A program made the position numbers and the translations under genes. From an uncultured Lachnospiraceae bacterium (lineage in GTDB: Bacteria > Bacillota > Clostridia > Lachnospirales > Lachnospiraceae): DNA of 64,000 bases. This document shows positions 9,336 to 18,587 of the stretch, one piece after another. Positions within the stretch are counted from its first letter, which is position 1. Every line of letters begins with the position of its first letter. Where the stretch lies: assembly GCA_902493385.1 (NCBI GenBank), contig CABUPO010000008.1, positions 1 to 64,000 on the forward strand. Direction: 5' to 3'. Under the pieces are notes generated by a model. The model did no database searches. It saw only the letters and a list, made by a program, of their open reading frames with translations, and was not told the origin of the DNA.

Positions 9336-11609
9336 TTACTGCTGCAGAATCTGATAAGCATGTTCAAACGCAGGTTTTACTCTGTACACTTCATCAAACA
9401 TTCCGCTGAACGGCGCATACTGCCAATAGTCAAACGATTCATCCACCTTATTCATAATCGGATCATCTATAAATGCCCATATTGACATGCTTGTAAATGC
9501 ATTGTCAGTTTCAGAATTAATATTGGCCAGCCCTTCAAAAAGATTAGCCGCAAATTCTCCGTGACTGTACTCTCCATTCTGCTTATCGTCAAGATAATCC
9601 CAGTCGAAGTTACGCATTGCCATCTCCGTAAGCTGCACATGTACAGGCGGGTCCATTGAAGCAAATTCTTTAATTGTTGTAGTTGTCTTATCAACCCAGC
9701 TCATAGAAAGACATCCCTGCTGCTTTTGGTAAGCTCCAAGATATCCCTGGCATCCAACAGCATCACAAAGCTGCTCGCCGCCGCTGTTAAGATATTCAAC
9801 AAGCGCTTTTACATACGGTCTCTTGTTGCTTTCAATTACATTGTAATCATTATAAACAAGCTCAAGCTTGCTTCTGTCTGAAAGAAGTCCCTCGTTAATC
9901 ATAGCTTCACGGGTATCATACGCACATTGGAATGTGAATTTAACATAATCCTCACCTTTTCCGTTTGGCTGTGAAGAGCAGTGATAATAAAAATAATTCT
10001 CTACTCCCCTGTTCTGTCTTATCTTGAGCTTATCTGCGCTGTTCTCATCAATGCCTTCATTTACAACGTCCCAGCAGTATACTACATCAGGATATTTCTC
10101 CTGAAAATGTCTCATTACCTGATCTACATAATACTGAAGTCTCTTACGACATATCTCATTAGAAGCGTAATCGGTGCTGTCGTCCTTATAACCTTTAGTA
10201 AAGAACCACTGCTTCATGCTGTTATCCCATACAAGGGCGTGTCCTCTTATCTGCAGGCCGTTATCTTTTGCCCACTCACAGATATAATCAGCTTTATCAA
10301 ATCTAAGCGCAGGCATTGAAGTCTCATCATCTGTCCAGTTAGCTCGCGACGCGTCTCCGTCCAGAATCGAATATGCCTTAAATTCATTCATTGCTGTTAT
10401 ACTGTCACAGTGGTGTGCAAGAAGCTTGCAGAACTCAGCGTCATTTTTTATCTGACTGTATGTTACGCATGTACCAAACTTATATCCTTTTGCTTCAGTA
10501 ATATCAGCCATACTTGTATAATTATTAACAGCATCCGACGCATCCTTAGGACGTGCTTCAAACAAGCCGCCTGGCTTCTTTGCCATATACTCGTCAAGCG
10601 TACCTGAGAAATCCTCGTCTGCATCATCTGCCGCCTTTTTATCGGCGCTGTATGCTGAAGCGGCAGAACCGACAGCCGATGTTACGACACTGATTGCCGC
10701 TTTATGATGAGATGTACCGCCCGTGTTATTGTTATGATAGTTGACGTACATATCATGGATTACGAACTGGCCGTTACCGTCTGACGTTGAAAATCCAAAT
10801 GATATTCTTCCGTTGTTCGTGGAATCAAGCGCTTTTATATCCGCATTGCCAGCTATCTCGTCTGTAAGCGATATGTTCTGTCCCTTAGTTCCGTCTGTAT
10901 GTATTGTAGTAATCTTCTTAGCATCGTCCTTGTCTATATCACAGTCCCACTCTGATACATACAAATCAATATCAAGCTCCTGTACAGAATCTACTGCAAA
11001 CTCCAGTGATTCTATGGCTGACAGCTTAGTATTGGTCTGCCATGAATCTGATAATACAAAGTTAATGAACATGTTCTCTTTTCCATCAGCATTATCACCG
11101 TTAAACATTGCAAAATAGTCATAATCATAATAGTAAGGAACAGGCGTTGCCGTAGGCTGCTCTGTAGCCTTTACAGGCTGATTAGTAGAAGCTCCTCCGT
11201 TCTGTACCTGCGTTGCAGAAGTTGGCAGTGCATCCTTCTTTGCCGCAGTAACGGTAACTTTACATGAAAGCTTCTTTTTAGCTGCTTTTTTACCTGCAGT
11301 ATATTTTACCATAGCTGTAATCTTAGTGACTCCGGCGTTCTTTGCAGTAACCTTAACAGATGTCTTTCCTGCTTTGGATATCGATGCAATTTTCTTCTTG
11401 CCGGTCTTCCATTTTGTCTTCTTAATTTTAATTCCCTTTTTCCTGATTGTAAGCTTAAAGCTCTTTCCGGCTTCAACAGTCTTGTTTGCAGTGTTAAGCT
11501 TAGGAGCTTTAGCTGCCGCATCTACATCTGACACTGATATGGCGCCTCCAAATGCAGATATAACGAATGCTGCCACAATCATATACGCGGTAAATTTTTT
11601 TATATTCAT
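9336..11609 (-). CDS. secreted GH10 endo-1,4-beta-xylanase with Ig-like and sandwich domains
   Basis: Secreted enzyme of 757 residues that should cut the xylan backbone outside the cell. A signal peptide (1-~30) is followed by a lysine-rich bacterial Ig-like domain (~40-125), a Thr/Pro linker, a beta-sandwich module typical of a carbohydrate-binding domain (~160-300), a linker, and a GH10 barrel (~335-757). The catalytic acid is in WDVVNEG and the nucleophile in VQLTEMAM; HALVW and YNDYN are also GH10 marks. The start is the ATG at 11609 with GGAGGG upstream, six codons inside the longest frame. Its promoter region faces that of the rightward secreted protein. Confidence 0.93.
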   Translation of the reverse strand: MNIKKFTAYMIVAAFVISAFGGAISVSDVDAAAKAPKLNTANKTVEAGKSFKLTIRKKGIKIKKTKWKTGKKKIASISKAGKTSVKVTAKNAGVTKITAMVKYTAGKKAAKKKLSCKVTVTAAKKDALPTSATQVQNGGASTNQPVKATEQPTATPVPYYYDYDYFAMFNGDNADGKENMFINFVLSDSWQTNTKLSAIESLEFAVDSVQELDIDLYVSEWDCDIDKDDAKKITTIHTDGTKGQNISLTDEIAGNADIKALDSTNNGRISFGFSTSDGNGQFVIHDMYVNYHNNNTGGTSHHKAAISVVTSAVGSAASAYSADKKAADDADEDFSGTLDEYMAKKPGGLFEARPKDASDAVNNYTSMADITEAKGYKFGTCVTYSQIKNDAEFCKLLAHHCDSITAMNEFKAYSILDGDASRANWTDDETSMPALRFDKADYICEWAKDNGLQIRGHALVWDNSMKQWFFTKGYKDDSTDYASNEICRKRLQYYVDQVMRHFQEKYPDVVYCWDVVNEGIDENSADKLKIRQNRGVENYFYYHCSSQPNGKGEDYVKFTFQCAYDTREAMINEGLLSDRSKLELVYNDYNVIESNKRPYVKALVEYLNSGGEQLCDAVGCQGYLGAYQKQQGCLSMSWVDKTTTTIKEFASMDPPVHVQLTEMAMRNFDWDYLDDKQNGEYSHGEFAANLFEGLANINSETDNAFTSMSIWAFIDDPIMNKVDESFDYWQYAPFSGMFDEVYRVKPAFEHAYQILQQ

Positions 11610-11801
11610 CGCATTCCCTCCATACATTTTTTAATATACCAAAACACTTCTTTATTATATAATAAAAATACTTATTATCCATTAAAATATTATATAATAT
11701 ACGTAATCTATTTATTAAATTTACTTTTTGCAACATTCATGCCATATTTTTAAGATAAATATATTATATTTTATAAACAAAATTTGAGAGGGGTATTTTA
11801 T

Positions 11802-12866
11802 ATGAAAGGAACCATCAAACATTTCGTCTCCGTCCTGTTTACGATAACACTTCTTTTCGGCTGCATCAGTCCTTATACTGTAAATGCTGCCGTTTCCGAA
11901 ACTGACATTGCTTCATTTGCATTCACAAGACCGTCCGGCTCCGAAGCAGACAAGGACCTTAATGATACATATAAAACCAACGCTGATTCAGGATATTATG
12001 CGTCATCCGGAAAATATAAGCTGTCGGCAAGGCTTTATGCTTCTGTTTCCGGCTCTTCATCTGATAACAGAAAGCTTGAATGGAGCGCAGACAATGATTA
12101 TTCATACAACGGCGTCAGACAGAACGCGACTCCGGTAATGGCAGCAGGTAATAATAACCCCTGGGGCAGCGCGCCGTATTTTCTTATATCAGCACAGACT
12201 ACAGGATATGAGAACTTAAGAATATCATTCCGAATCGGCGGCTCCAAAAAGGGACCTAAAGTGTATAAGGTACAATATAGCACGGATAATAAAACATTTA
12301 CCGATATATCCGGAACGGCGTTTTCTCTTACAATGAATAAAACGCTGTATGAGCACAGCTTCAGCATTCCGGCTGCCGCGTCCAATTGTTCCACAGTATA
12401 CATAAGGATTATAGCGGCCGGAACACAGACAATATCAGGCGGAAAGCTTTCAGACGAAGCAACTGGCGGAGAAGCGGCGATTAACAATATATCGTTAAAG
12501 GGAACTGCAATAGAATCTGCCCAGACAAAGGCCACGCCTGTACCGGCATCAAAAGCTTCACAAAGCAGCACTTATGACGCAAAAGGTTCTAACGCGGATT
12601 CAACAGCGTCCGCATCCTCCATAAAGAAACTAAAGACTCCTACTCTTACATCATACAAAAAAGGCCGAAAAATTATTAAGGGAACAGCTCTTAAAAAATC
12701 AAAAGTCACCGTAACTGTAGGCGCTAAAAGATATACTGTAAAAGCTGACAAAAAAGGAAAATTCACTGTAAAGCTTAAAAAGAAGCTGAAAAAAGGCACA
12801 GTAATCAGAGTATATGCAGCCAAATCAGGTTATGTAACGAGTGCAGCCGGAACCTACAAAATATAG
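11802..12866 (+). CDS. secreted beta-sandwich protein with C-terminal Ig-like domain
   Basis: A 354-residue exported protein of unknown function. A signal peptide (~1-30, ending ..VNAAV) is followed by a jelly-roll-like domain (~35-235) with APYFLISAQTTGYENLRISF and KVYKVQYSTDNKTF, the layout often found beside surface nucleases and glycan-binding modules. A Ser/Ala linker and a lysine-rich Big-type Ig domain (~280-354: KGTALKKSKVTVTV..GKFTVKLKKKLKKG) close the protein. The ATG at 11802 follows GAGAGGGG. It is divergent from the xylanase across an AT-rich 190-bp region, so carbohydrate binding is possible but unproven. Confidence 0.75.
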   Translation: MKGTIKHFVSVLFTITLLFGCISPYTVNAAVSETDIASFAFTRPSGSEADKDLNDTYKTNADSGYYASSGKYKLSARLYASVSGSSSDNRKLEWSADNDYSYNGVRQNATPVMAAGNNNPWGSAPYFLISAQTTGYENLRISFRIGGSKKGPKVYKVQYSTDNKTFTDISGTAFSLTMNKTLYEHSFSIPAAASNCSTVYIRIIAAGTQTISGGKLSDEATGGEAAINNISLKGTAIESAQTKATPVPASKASQSSTYDAKGSNADSTASASSIKKLKTPTLTSYKKGRKIIKGTALKKSKVTVTVGAKRYTVKADKKGKFTVKLKKKLKKGTVIRVYAAKSGYVTSAAGTYKI

Positions 12867-12873
12867 GTTCCGG
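12847..12873 (+). terminator. hairpin overlapping the stop codon
   Basis: Arms CCGGAACCTA and TAGGTTCCGG, with the TAG stop of the secreted protein inside the right arm. The convergent serine acetyltransferase gene ends 18 nt further on. The T-tract is weak. Confidence 0.6.
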
Positions 12874-12890
12874 CCCATAAATGATATCTT

Positions 12891-13784
12891 TTATATTATT
12901 TCCAGTTCCTGATTTTTCACACTGACCCTTGTACCTGCTTCAACAGAAGATGTTATAAATGCGTTACCGCCAATCACAACGTTATTGCCTATAACTGTCT
13001 GTCCTCCAAGTATGGAGGCTCCCGAATATATTGTTACATAATCTTCTATCGTAGGATGCCGTTTCTTATTTCTAAGGCTCTGTCCGCCCCTGGTGGAAAG
13101 CGCTCCGAGCGTAACGCCCTGATACACTTTTACATGCTCTCCAATCACTGTTGTCTCACCAACAACAATTCCGGTTCCATGATCTATAAAAAAATACTTT
13201 CCTATGGTGGCTCCAGGATGAATATCAATACCAGTCTTTGAATGTGCGTGCTCCGTCATTATACGCGGTATAAGCGGAACGTCAAGAAGATAAAGTTCAT
13301 GTGCAAGCCTGTTGACTGTAATAGCATATAAACCCGGATAACAGAATATAACCTCATCCTTGCTTGTTGCCGCCGGATCCCCTTCATACCCTGCTTCTAC
13401 ATCTGTCTCCACATATTCGCGGACTTTAGGAATTGCTTTTAAAAACTTAAGTGTAAGCGTACGCGCTTCTTCTTCAATACCAGCGGCATCAGTATGAATA
13501 TAATCGTCATTATTTTTTAAGGTTATTGCAATCTGCTTATTAAGATTATATACTACGTCTTCTATAATTACCGACAGATTATTCTTTACATTGTATATAT
13601 TATAATTCTTATCTTTAAAATATCCCGGATATACTATACGTATCAGCTTATTAAGAATATCTATGATGACGTCCTTATTAGGCTGGTTAAATACGTCTGT
13701 CTTATCTATTGTCCTGCCTTTTCCGTAATCGGCAAGAATTGTATTTGCAATAGCGTCTATCTCTGCCAAAGTCTTATTATCCAT
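12891..13784 (-). CDS. epsC: serine O-acetyltransferase (EpsC/CysE type)
   Basis: Acetylates L-serine with acetyl-CoA in the first step of cysteine synthesis; cytoplasmic hexamer. 297 residues, with an alpha-helical N-terminal half then left-handed beta-helix hexapeptide repeats (IDIHPGATIGKYFFIDHG, GIVVGETTVIGEHV, TLGALSTRGG), the catalytic His region of the family. The ATG has GGAGG upstream. It lies 66 nt after the GH43 gene on the same strand, separated by a stem-loop that begins at that gene's stop codon. This odd neighbour to glycosidases may simply be a read-through arrangement. Confidence 0.9.
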   Translation of the reverse strand: MDNKTLAEIDAIANTILADYGKGRTIDKTDVFNQPNKDVIIDILNKLIRIVYPGYFKDKNYNIYNVKNNLSVIIEDVVYNLNKQIAITLKNNDDYIHTDAAGIEEEARTLTLKFLKAIPKVREYVETDVEAGYEGDPAATSKDEVIFCYPGLYAITVNRLAHELYLLDVPLIPRIMTEHAHSKTGIDIHPGATIGKYFFIDHGTGIVVGETTVIGEHVKVYQGVTLGALSTRGGQSLRNKKRHPTIEDYVTIYSGASILGGQTVIGNNVVIGGNAFITSSVEAGTRVSVKNQELEII

Positions 13785-13850
13785 TAAATACCTCCGTCCT
13801 GACCTGCAAAGCCCAACTAACGTATGTCAAGACGGAGACCATATTCCATC

Positions 13851-15524
13851 TTACATACGGTAATTCACTTTCATACTAACATTTTCATATTCCGGAAAAA
13901 TATCTCTTTCTGCAGACATGTTAAATACCGGCTCACCATACACATTAAAATGAACTCTTCTTATCGCCGTACTTCTCGTTACAAACCCACTTGTTATCTT
14001 CGCATGGTAGGCTATCCACACATCGCCGTTTTCATCACGGTAGAAGCTATTATGTCCCGGACCATACTCTCCTTCAACAGAATAAGCGGAAAGAAGAGGT
14101 GTAATAGCCTTATCCCACTCTTCTGCACACAAAAGGTCTTTATCATCATCTATTGAAAGAAGACCTACGGTATATGAATAACCCCCGGCAGAACCGCCTG
14201 AATATGCAATATATACTTTATTGCCTTCAATAAGCGGATACGGGCCTTCATTATTAATTGTTCCATACTGGTTCTCCCATCCGTATAAAGGACGGGTAAG
14301 AAGTACAGGTTCACCTTTAATAATATACGGAGTATTCTCATCTGTCTCAGCAATATATATCATGGAACCCGAATCAAGCGGAGTTCCTATATGATAACGC
14401 TCCGACCATACAAGATAAGAACGTCCTCTGACTTTAATATATGTCATATCAAGAGTAATGCCACTCCCGGAAAGAGGAGTTTTGTCTGCACGCATTACCT
14501 TTACCGGGTCTTCCCAGTCTTCTTTGCATTCAATCCGGCCGCCCGCCTTAAGCTTCATCATATGGCACTGAGGCCCCCAGCTCTTAGGCCCTACTGCAAA
14601 TAATATGTACAAATCATTACCTATTATATGAAATTCAGGCGCCCAAAAGGTCTGAATAAGCTCTCTGTTCTCGTCATAATCAAGTATGCAGTATTCCTTA
14701 ACATCCTTATCAAATAATCCCGCCACCGTGTCAGAATACCTTACGAATAACCCTATATCATCAGTATTATCATTGGTTGCTATAAAATACCATCTGTCTG
14801 CATAACGGAAAACAACAGGGTCAGCATAACCTTCTGCAAGCGGAAACTTATATACAGGCTGAGATATTCTTCCCTCTACAGTATATGTTCCCGGCTTCAA
14901 ATAATCAATAGCAGAATCATCCCATTCAACATTTTTCATACAGGCAGAACCATCTGAATATACCAGCTTAACCTGTATATTCTTAAGCTCCTCCTTAGAT
15001 GTAATAACCGCATTATCACATAGTTCTACTCCTGTATTATGAATAGGCGTCCATACACCGCGCAATATCCTTGCATCAGAGTCCGAAATCTCCGTAATAT
15101 ATTCTTCTGAATCCTTTATATGCGCCAGTATATCGCTGACGTCATCTATACTGCAGCCTGTATCCTTTGCAATATCCTCAGGCGATGTAAGTCCTTTATC
15201 CTGAAAATGAACCATATCGACTGTAATCCAATACGGATACATTCCGTCTGCCGTCTCGTCTAAAGCTCCGTCTGCATTTACACGGACGGCAAAGAATCCA
15301 TATCCTCCGTCTTTTCGCTTAAATGTATGCGGATGCTTTATGCCCTTTTCTTCAATTGTGTTGTCTTCACGTATAACGCTTTCGGTAAATAACATTCCAT
15401 AGTTCTGATTAAGCGGTTCATAATCCACACCGTCTTTGCTATATGCCATATGTACGCTATAGGCAAGCGCTGAGGGATACTCTTCGCCCTCAGGAACCCT
15501 TGTATATAATTTTAAATATCCCAT
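13851..15524 (-). CDS. cytoplasmic GH43-family glycosidase
   Basis: 557 residues without signal peptide. The five-bladed GH43 core starts near residue 230: EGYADPVVF holds the general-base Asp, FWAPEFH and CHMMKL lie in the middle, and GPGHNSFYR..WIAYHAK gives the family's late His motif. The N-terminal ~220 residues form a separate beta-rich section (PYWITVDMVHF, GVWTPIHNTG) I do not recognise; some GH43 enzymes carry such lids. Probably removes arabinose or xylose from imported oligosaccharides. RBS AAGGAG fits the start. It is co-transcribed with the GH43 gene 10 nt upstream. Confidence 0.85.
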   Translation of the reverse strand: MGYLKLYTRVPEGEEYPSALAYSVHMAYSKDGVDYEPLNQNYGMLFTESVIREDNTIEEKGIKHPHTFKRKDGGYGFFAVRVNADGALDETADGMYPYWITVDMVHFQDKGLTSPEDIAKDTGCSIDDVSDILAHIKDSEEYITEISDSDARILRGVWTPIHNTGVELCDNAVITSKEELKNIQVKLVYSDGSACMKNVEWDDSAIDYLKPGTYTVEGRISQPVYKFPLAEGYADPVVFRYADRWYFIATNDNTDDIGLFVRYSDTVAGLFDKDVKEYCILDYDENRELIQTFWAPEFHIIGNDLYILFAVGPKSWGPQCHMMKLKAGGRIECKEDWEDPVKVMRADKTPLSGSGITLDMTYIKVRGRSYLVWSERYHIGTPLDSGSMIYIAETDENTPYIIKGEPVLLTRPLYGWENQYGTINNEGPYPLIEGNKVYIAYSGGSAGGYSYTVGLLSIDDDKDLLCAEEWDKAITPLLSAYSVEGEYGPGHNSFYRDENGDVWIAYHAKITSGFVTRSTAIRRVHFNVYGEPVFNMSAERDIFPEYENVSMKVNYRM

Positions 15525-15534
15525 ATTATTCTCC

Positions 15535-16935
15535 TTAACTCAGCTCAAATGACAATAAACTTGCATTTCCATTTCCCCGGTATGTAATATATATCGGAGT
15601 TATGCCGTGCGGAAGAGATATTGGCGCACTGTAAGTTTCCCATACATTAGAATTAACAACAGGAATCTCAGCGGCAGCCTCTCCGTCATAAGAGGTACGT
15701 ATCTCAAATTTTCCGCCAGTATATCCGCGAACTTTAATACTTATCTTACTGATATCTTCATTAATATCAAAATACTTAAATCCGGCAGTTGCATAATCTT
15801 TCATATTGCCAATATAACCCGGCTCTACATCACCGTCTCTTCCGTCCTGCATAATCTTCGGAAAACGGTCGTCGCCGACATATACTGACGGGATATTATT
15901 AAACAAGTGGCACGCTATGTATGCCGGATATTCGCCTTTTCCGCAAAGCGGTCCGCCGTTTAATCCGCATGAGGTTATCTCAACCTGCGGTATACTTCCG
16001 TCCGAAAGTATATTAATCTTTTCAGCACATCCCTGTCTGCTGTACCATGTCCCGTTAGTATGTCTGTGATAAAAGATGTACCACTCGCCATTTATACTGA
16101 CAATGCTTCCGTGATTGTTAGCTCCGTACGCCATAGGAAGCTTCGCGGGCTTATACGTGTCTATATGAAGGTCGCAGTTACTTACGATAACTCCTCCGTA
16201 TGTAAATCTGTCCGTAGGTTTCTTTGCAGTAGCGTAGCAAAGTTCATGCATAGGTGTAGATGAATATATAAAATAATACGTATCGCCTATTTTTCTTATA
16301 GACGGCGCTTCAAAAAATGCATGGCCTTCAAAGCCCGTGCCCTCTTCATATTCGCAGCCCGGCGCAACTATTACCGGAGCCTCGATGACTGTAAGCATAT
16401 CAGGTCCAAGCACTGTTGCCATTGCTCCGCTTCTGCTGCGGTCTCCCCGTCCGCAGAACCCCGTATAAAGATATGTAAGCTCTCCCTCTGTAATCACTCC
16501 AGGGTCAAACTGAGGTTCATCGCCTTCTCTTTCACCGAGACGCACTCCGTCTTCATAATGCACATAGCCATAAAACTTATATTTTCCGGCCGGCTTGTCA
16601 CTAACCGCTACCGAAACCACTGACACATGGTCAAGCACATAATAAAGATAGTATCTGCCGTCCGGCCCTACTGTTACGTCAGGCGCATACAAACACATTT
16701 TTCCATCCTTATTAAGCGGGTCCGAGGTTTTCGGATATATTACTCCCTCATATCTCCAGTTGGAAAGATCATCTGCCGGCGCTGACCAGCATACATAATC
16801 CCCCATACAGAATACATATCCGTTATAGCAATCATGCGAACCGTATATATATACCCTGTCTCCGAATACATACGGTTCTCCATCAGGAATATACTCCCAT
16901 GACGGAAGGTACGGATTAAATGCCTGTCTCTTCAT
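15535..16935 (-). CDS. cytoplasmic GH43 glycosidase with C-terminal CBM6-like domain
   Basis: 466 residues from the ATG at 16935 (AAAGGAAA upstream). A longer frame to 17070 adds a hydrophobic stretch with no ribosome site and is probably not translated. The GH43 core starts at the N terminus: NPYLPSWEYIPDGEPYVF contains the base Asp, APDVTVGPDGRYYLYY follows, and EGHAFFEAPSIRKIG carries the acid Glu; HGSIVSINGEWYIFYHRHT is the late motif. Residues ~335-466 form a sandwich domain of CBM6 type (KFEIRTSYDGEAAAEIP). It is the paralog of the secreted enzyme at 57641. Likely beta-xylosidase or alpha-arabinofuranosidase acting inside the cell. Confidence 0.87.
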   Translation of the reverse strand: MKRQAFNPYLPSWEYIPDGEPYVFGDRVYIYGSHDCYNGYVFCMGDYVCWSAPADDLSNWRYEGVIYPKTSDPLNKDGKMCLYAPDVTVGPDGRYYLYYVLDHVSVVSVAVSDKPAGKYKFYGYVHYEDGVRLGEREGDEPQFDPGVITEGELTYLYTGFCGRGDRSRSGAMATVLGPDMLTVIEAPVIVAPGCEYEEGTGFEGHAFFEAPSIRKIGDTYYFIYSSTPMHELCYATAKKPTDRFTYGGVIVSNCDLHIDTYKPAKLPMAYGANNHGSIVSINGEWYIFYHRHTNGTWYSRQGCAEKINILSDGSIPQVEITSCGLNGGPLCGKGEYPAYIACHLFNNIPSVYVGDDRFPKIMQDGRDGDVEPGYIGNMKDYATAGFKYFDINEDISKISIKVRGYTGGKFEIRTSYDGEAAAEIPVVNSNVWETYSAPISLPHGITPIYITYRGNGNASLLSFELS

Positions 16936-17200
16936 AATCACATATTTCCTTTCTTTAATACTGTTAATCAGAAAGCCTTTAAACTCATTCTCTATTATAT
17001 ATATCAGATAATATATAAAATAACACAGGAAGAGAAGAAGAAACAAGATTAAATAAGCTGGTATACGCATGTTAGCACAATATATCAGTTTTTATACAAA
17101 AAATATCATATATCCACAAAGTGTATGGTGGTTTGATGAAAAATATCGAAAAAAAGATGCAGATACCTCAGAAGAAAAATTAAACATTAAATAAAAAAAA

Positions 17201-17272
17201 GCCGTTAACCGGATTCGAACCGGTGACCTACGCATTACGAGTGCGTCGCACTACCTACTGTGCTATAACGGC
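17201..17272 (-). tRNA. tRNA-Thr (anticodon CGT)
   Basis: 72 nt read leftward. Acceptor arms GCCGTTA / TAACGGC pair, the anticodon stem ACGCA/TGCGT holds the 7-nt loop CTCGTAA with anticodon CGT, and the T arm contains GGTTCGAATCC. CCA is not encoded. A T-run follows the 3' end and serves as a terminator. Confidence 0.95.
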
Positions 17273-17281
17273 ATCTTTGAT

Positions 17282-17310
17282 ATTCTATCATATCTTTTAT
17301 ACTATTTCAA
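17282..17310 (-). promoter_or_regulatory. promoter of tRNA-Thr
   Basis: TTGAAA (-35), a 17-nt spacer, and TAGAAT (-10), with the predicted start a few bases before the tRNA. The -35 part lies inside the left 30-bp direct repeat. Confidence 0.75.
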
Positions 17311-17325
17311 GTATTAACTTTACAT
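17296..17325 (+). repeat. left 30-bp direct repeat bordering the secreted-protein module
   Basis: Reads TTTATACTATTTCAAGTATT then AACTTTACAT. It matches 25990-26019 at 28 of 30 positions in the same orientation. See the finding on module borders. Confidence 0.8.
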
Positions 17326-17333
17326 AAAAAAGG

Positions 17334-17430
17334 AGCCAACGTCCAGCGCGTAGCCGGAGTATAATCCGGTTTAACAAAAATCAGAGCGTTCCTTAAGTAT
17401 TATAATGACTTTTGAACGCCCTGTTAAAAT
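17334..17430 (+). pseudogene. copy of the parC 3' end plus its terminator
   Basis: Matches 41853-41950 (last ~13 codons of parC, stop and terminator hairpin) at roughly 85% over ~95 bp: CCAGCGCG, CCGGAGTATA, TTTAAC, CAGAGCGTTCCTTAAGT and GAACGC..CTGTTAAAAT are shared. One inserted base and a premature TAA mean it cannot encode the tail. The terminator stem here is imperfect. Confidence 0.85.
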
Positions 17431-17473
17431 ATCTAATTTACAAATTATTGCCGCTTTTAGCGTAGTCTTCTAT

Positions 17474-18478
17474 TTATCCTGCGTACCCAACTAATTTGGT
17501 AGGCATGTTCATATCTATATTATCTTTCTCTATAAACATAATATAGAACCTGTCTTTCCCTGCGGCGCATATATCAAACACTTTACATTGCTGAAAATTA
17601 GTATCGTCTTTTGCATCGTAATATAGTTTAAATCCTTGTTTATTCTTAATACTGCACCTGTATACGCCATCATTGTTGACAAAATAGATATATTTGCCTG
17701 ACACACTCATATTATCATAATTACTATAGAAAGTATATCCGCCTGACGTACTGTAATGGCTATCTCCTTTCGGAAGCGTATATGACGTCTGCTTCTTTCC
17801 TGCAAACGAATATATGTTGACTGCATTTTCTGTCAATACATAAATCCGGTTATTAGATATTTCCATTTTCTCTATATTGTTTTTTGCTTTGTTTTTCAAT
17901 AAAATATCATGTTTTAATTTACCGGATTTTGTATCAACGCATCTTATATGAGCATGTTCGTAATCTTTTAGATATACATAGTACAGCATGTTTCCTTTAA
18001 TCAGCATATCCCTTATGGACATGTTGTATGTATAGCCGTCCTTTTTTGTAAACGTATCAATAAAGCTTGATATCTGCTTACCTTTCTTATTGTATATTGT
18101 AAACCGAAGCCTGCCTTTTTCCTTAGCCTTACTTGCCACTACGGTCTGATTACTGTGTTCAACCTTTTTAACATATTCAACCCACTCATCATAACAAGCG
18201 ATATTCTGAGTATTTTTTGCCTTATTGCCATTATAAGAGTATTTTGTAATGTGCATATAATCTTTTTGCTGCTTGTCAATTGTATCTTCTATCTGATAAT
18301 TATACGCTTTATCAGATTTATCCAATGACATTGGAAGATTATACTCACACGGAGGCATTTGAATTTCCGAGCAGTTAAACTCTTTTGCCTCTGCATTAAA
18401 GCCATTTCCCAGCACACATATTGCCATCATAAACAATGTACCGCATACTAATCCTAACGCTTTTATTTTATTCCTCAT
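17474..18478 (-). CDS. secreted propeller-like paralog 1
   Basis: 334 residues, exported; the signal peptide is ~1-31 (..GNGFNAEA). The mature part begins KEFNCSEIQMPPC. The body looks like repeated four-stranded blades of the DUF5050 kind: SIRDMLIKGNMLYYVYL, RIYVLTENAVNIYSFAGKKQ, GKYIYFVNNDGVYRCSIKNK, then the family signature GFKLYYDAKDDTNF and a C-terminal DICAAGKDRFYIMF. The ATG at 18478 (AAGGTAAGG upstream) is preferred to the longest frame. One of five paralogs here; four have the same duplicated leader. Function unknown; extracellular binding or inhibition of a protease is a guess. Confidence 0.75.
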   Translation of the reverse strand: MRNKIKALGLVCGTLFMMAICVLGNGFNAEAKEFNCSEIQMPPCEYNLPMSLDKSDKAYNYQIEDTIDKQQKDYMHITKYSYNGNKAKNTQNIACYDEWVEYVKKVEHSNQTVVASKAKEKGRLRFTIYNKKGKQISSFIDTFTKKDGYTYNMSIRDMLIKGNMLYYVYLKDYEHAHIRCVDTKSGKLKHDILLKNKAKNNIEKMEISNNRIYVLTENAVNIYSFAGKKQTSYTLPKGDSHYSTSGGYTFYSNYDNMSVSGKYIYFVNNDGVYRCSIKNKQGFKLYYDAKDDTNFQQCKVFDICAAGKDRFYIMFIEKDNIDMNMPTKLVGYAG

Positions 18479-18501
18479 AGCGAACACCTTACCTTTCATA
18501 G

Positions 18502-18574
18502 CTTTATATGTTATTTCGTTCTGTCCGCTAAAATCTTACACGTAGATATTGTTCTAAAGCGCTTTATACTCCAT
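18502..18574 (-). promoter_or_regulatory. conserved leader, copy 1
   Basis: Read leftward: AAGCGCTTT-like region, then GTGTAAGATTTTAGCGGACA, GAACGAAATAACATATAAAG. It lies upstream of the paralog 1 start. Copies 2-4 are at 19584, 24332 and 25860. No consensus promoter could be fixed within it; TATAAA is a possible -10. Confidence 0.6.
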
Positions 18575-18587
18575 CAATCTGACACAT

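Noticed and set aside
13813..13858. Terminator between the GH43 and serine acetyltransferase genes
   Set aside because: CGTATGT/ACATACG stem starts at the stop codon but is bulged and lacks a T-tract; too weak to call.
16936..17070. N-terminal membrane-helix extension of the GH43 protein
   Set aside because: No ribosome site for the upstream ATG; the family begins at NPYLPSWEYIPDG, and a good site precedes the ATG at 16935.
17069..17194. Rightward 41-codon frame (..SVWWFDEKYRKKDADTSEEK..)
   Set aside because: No ribosome site and no recognisable relatives; it lies in the GH43 promoter region.
17201..17272. tRNA-Thr 3' end as the integration site of the module
   Set aside because: The direct repeat lies on the promoter side, not in the tRNA 3' half, so classical tRNA-targeted integration does not fit.
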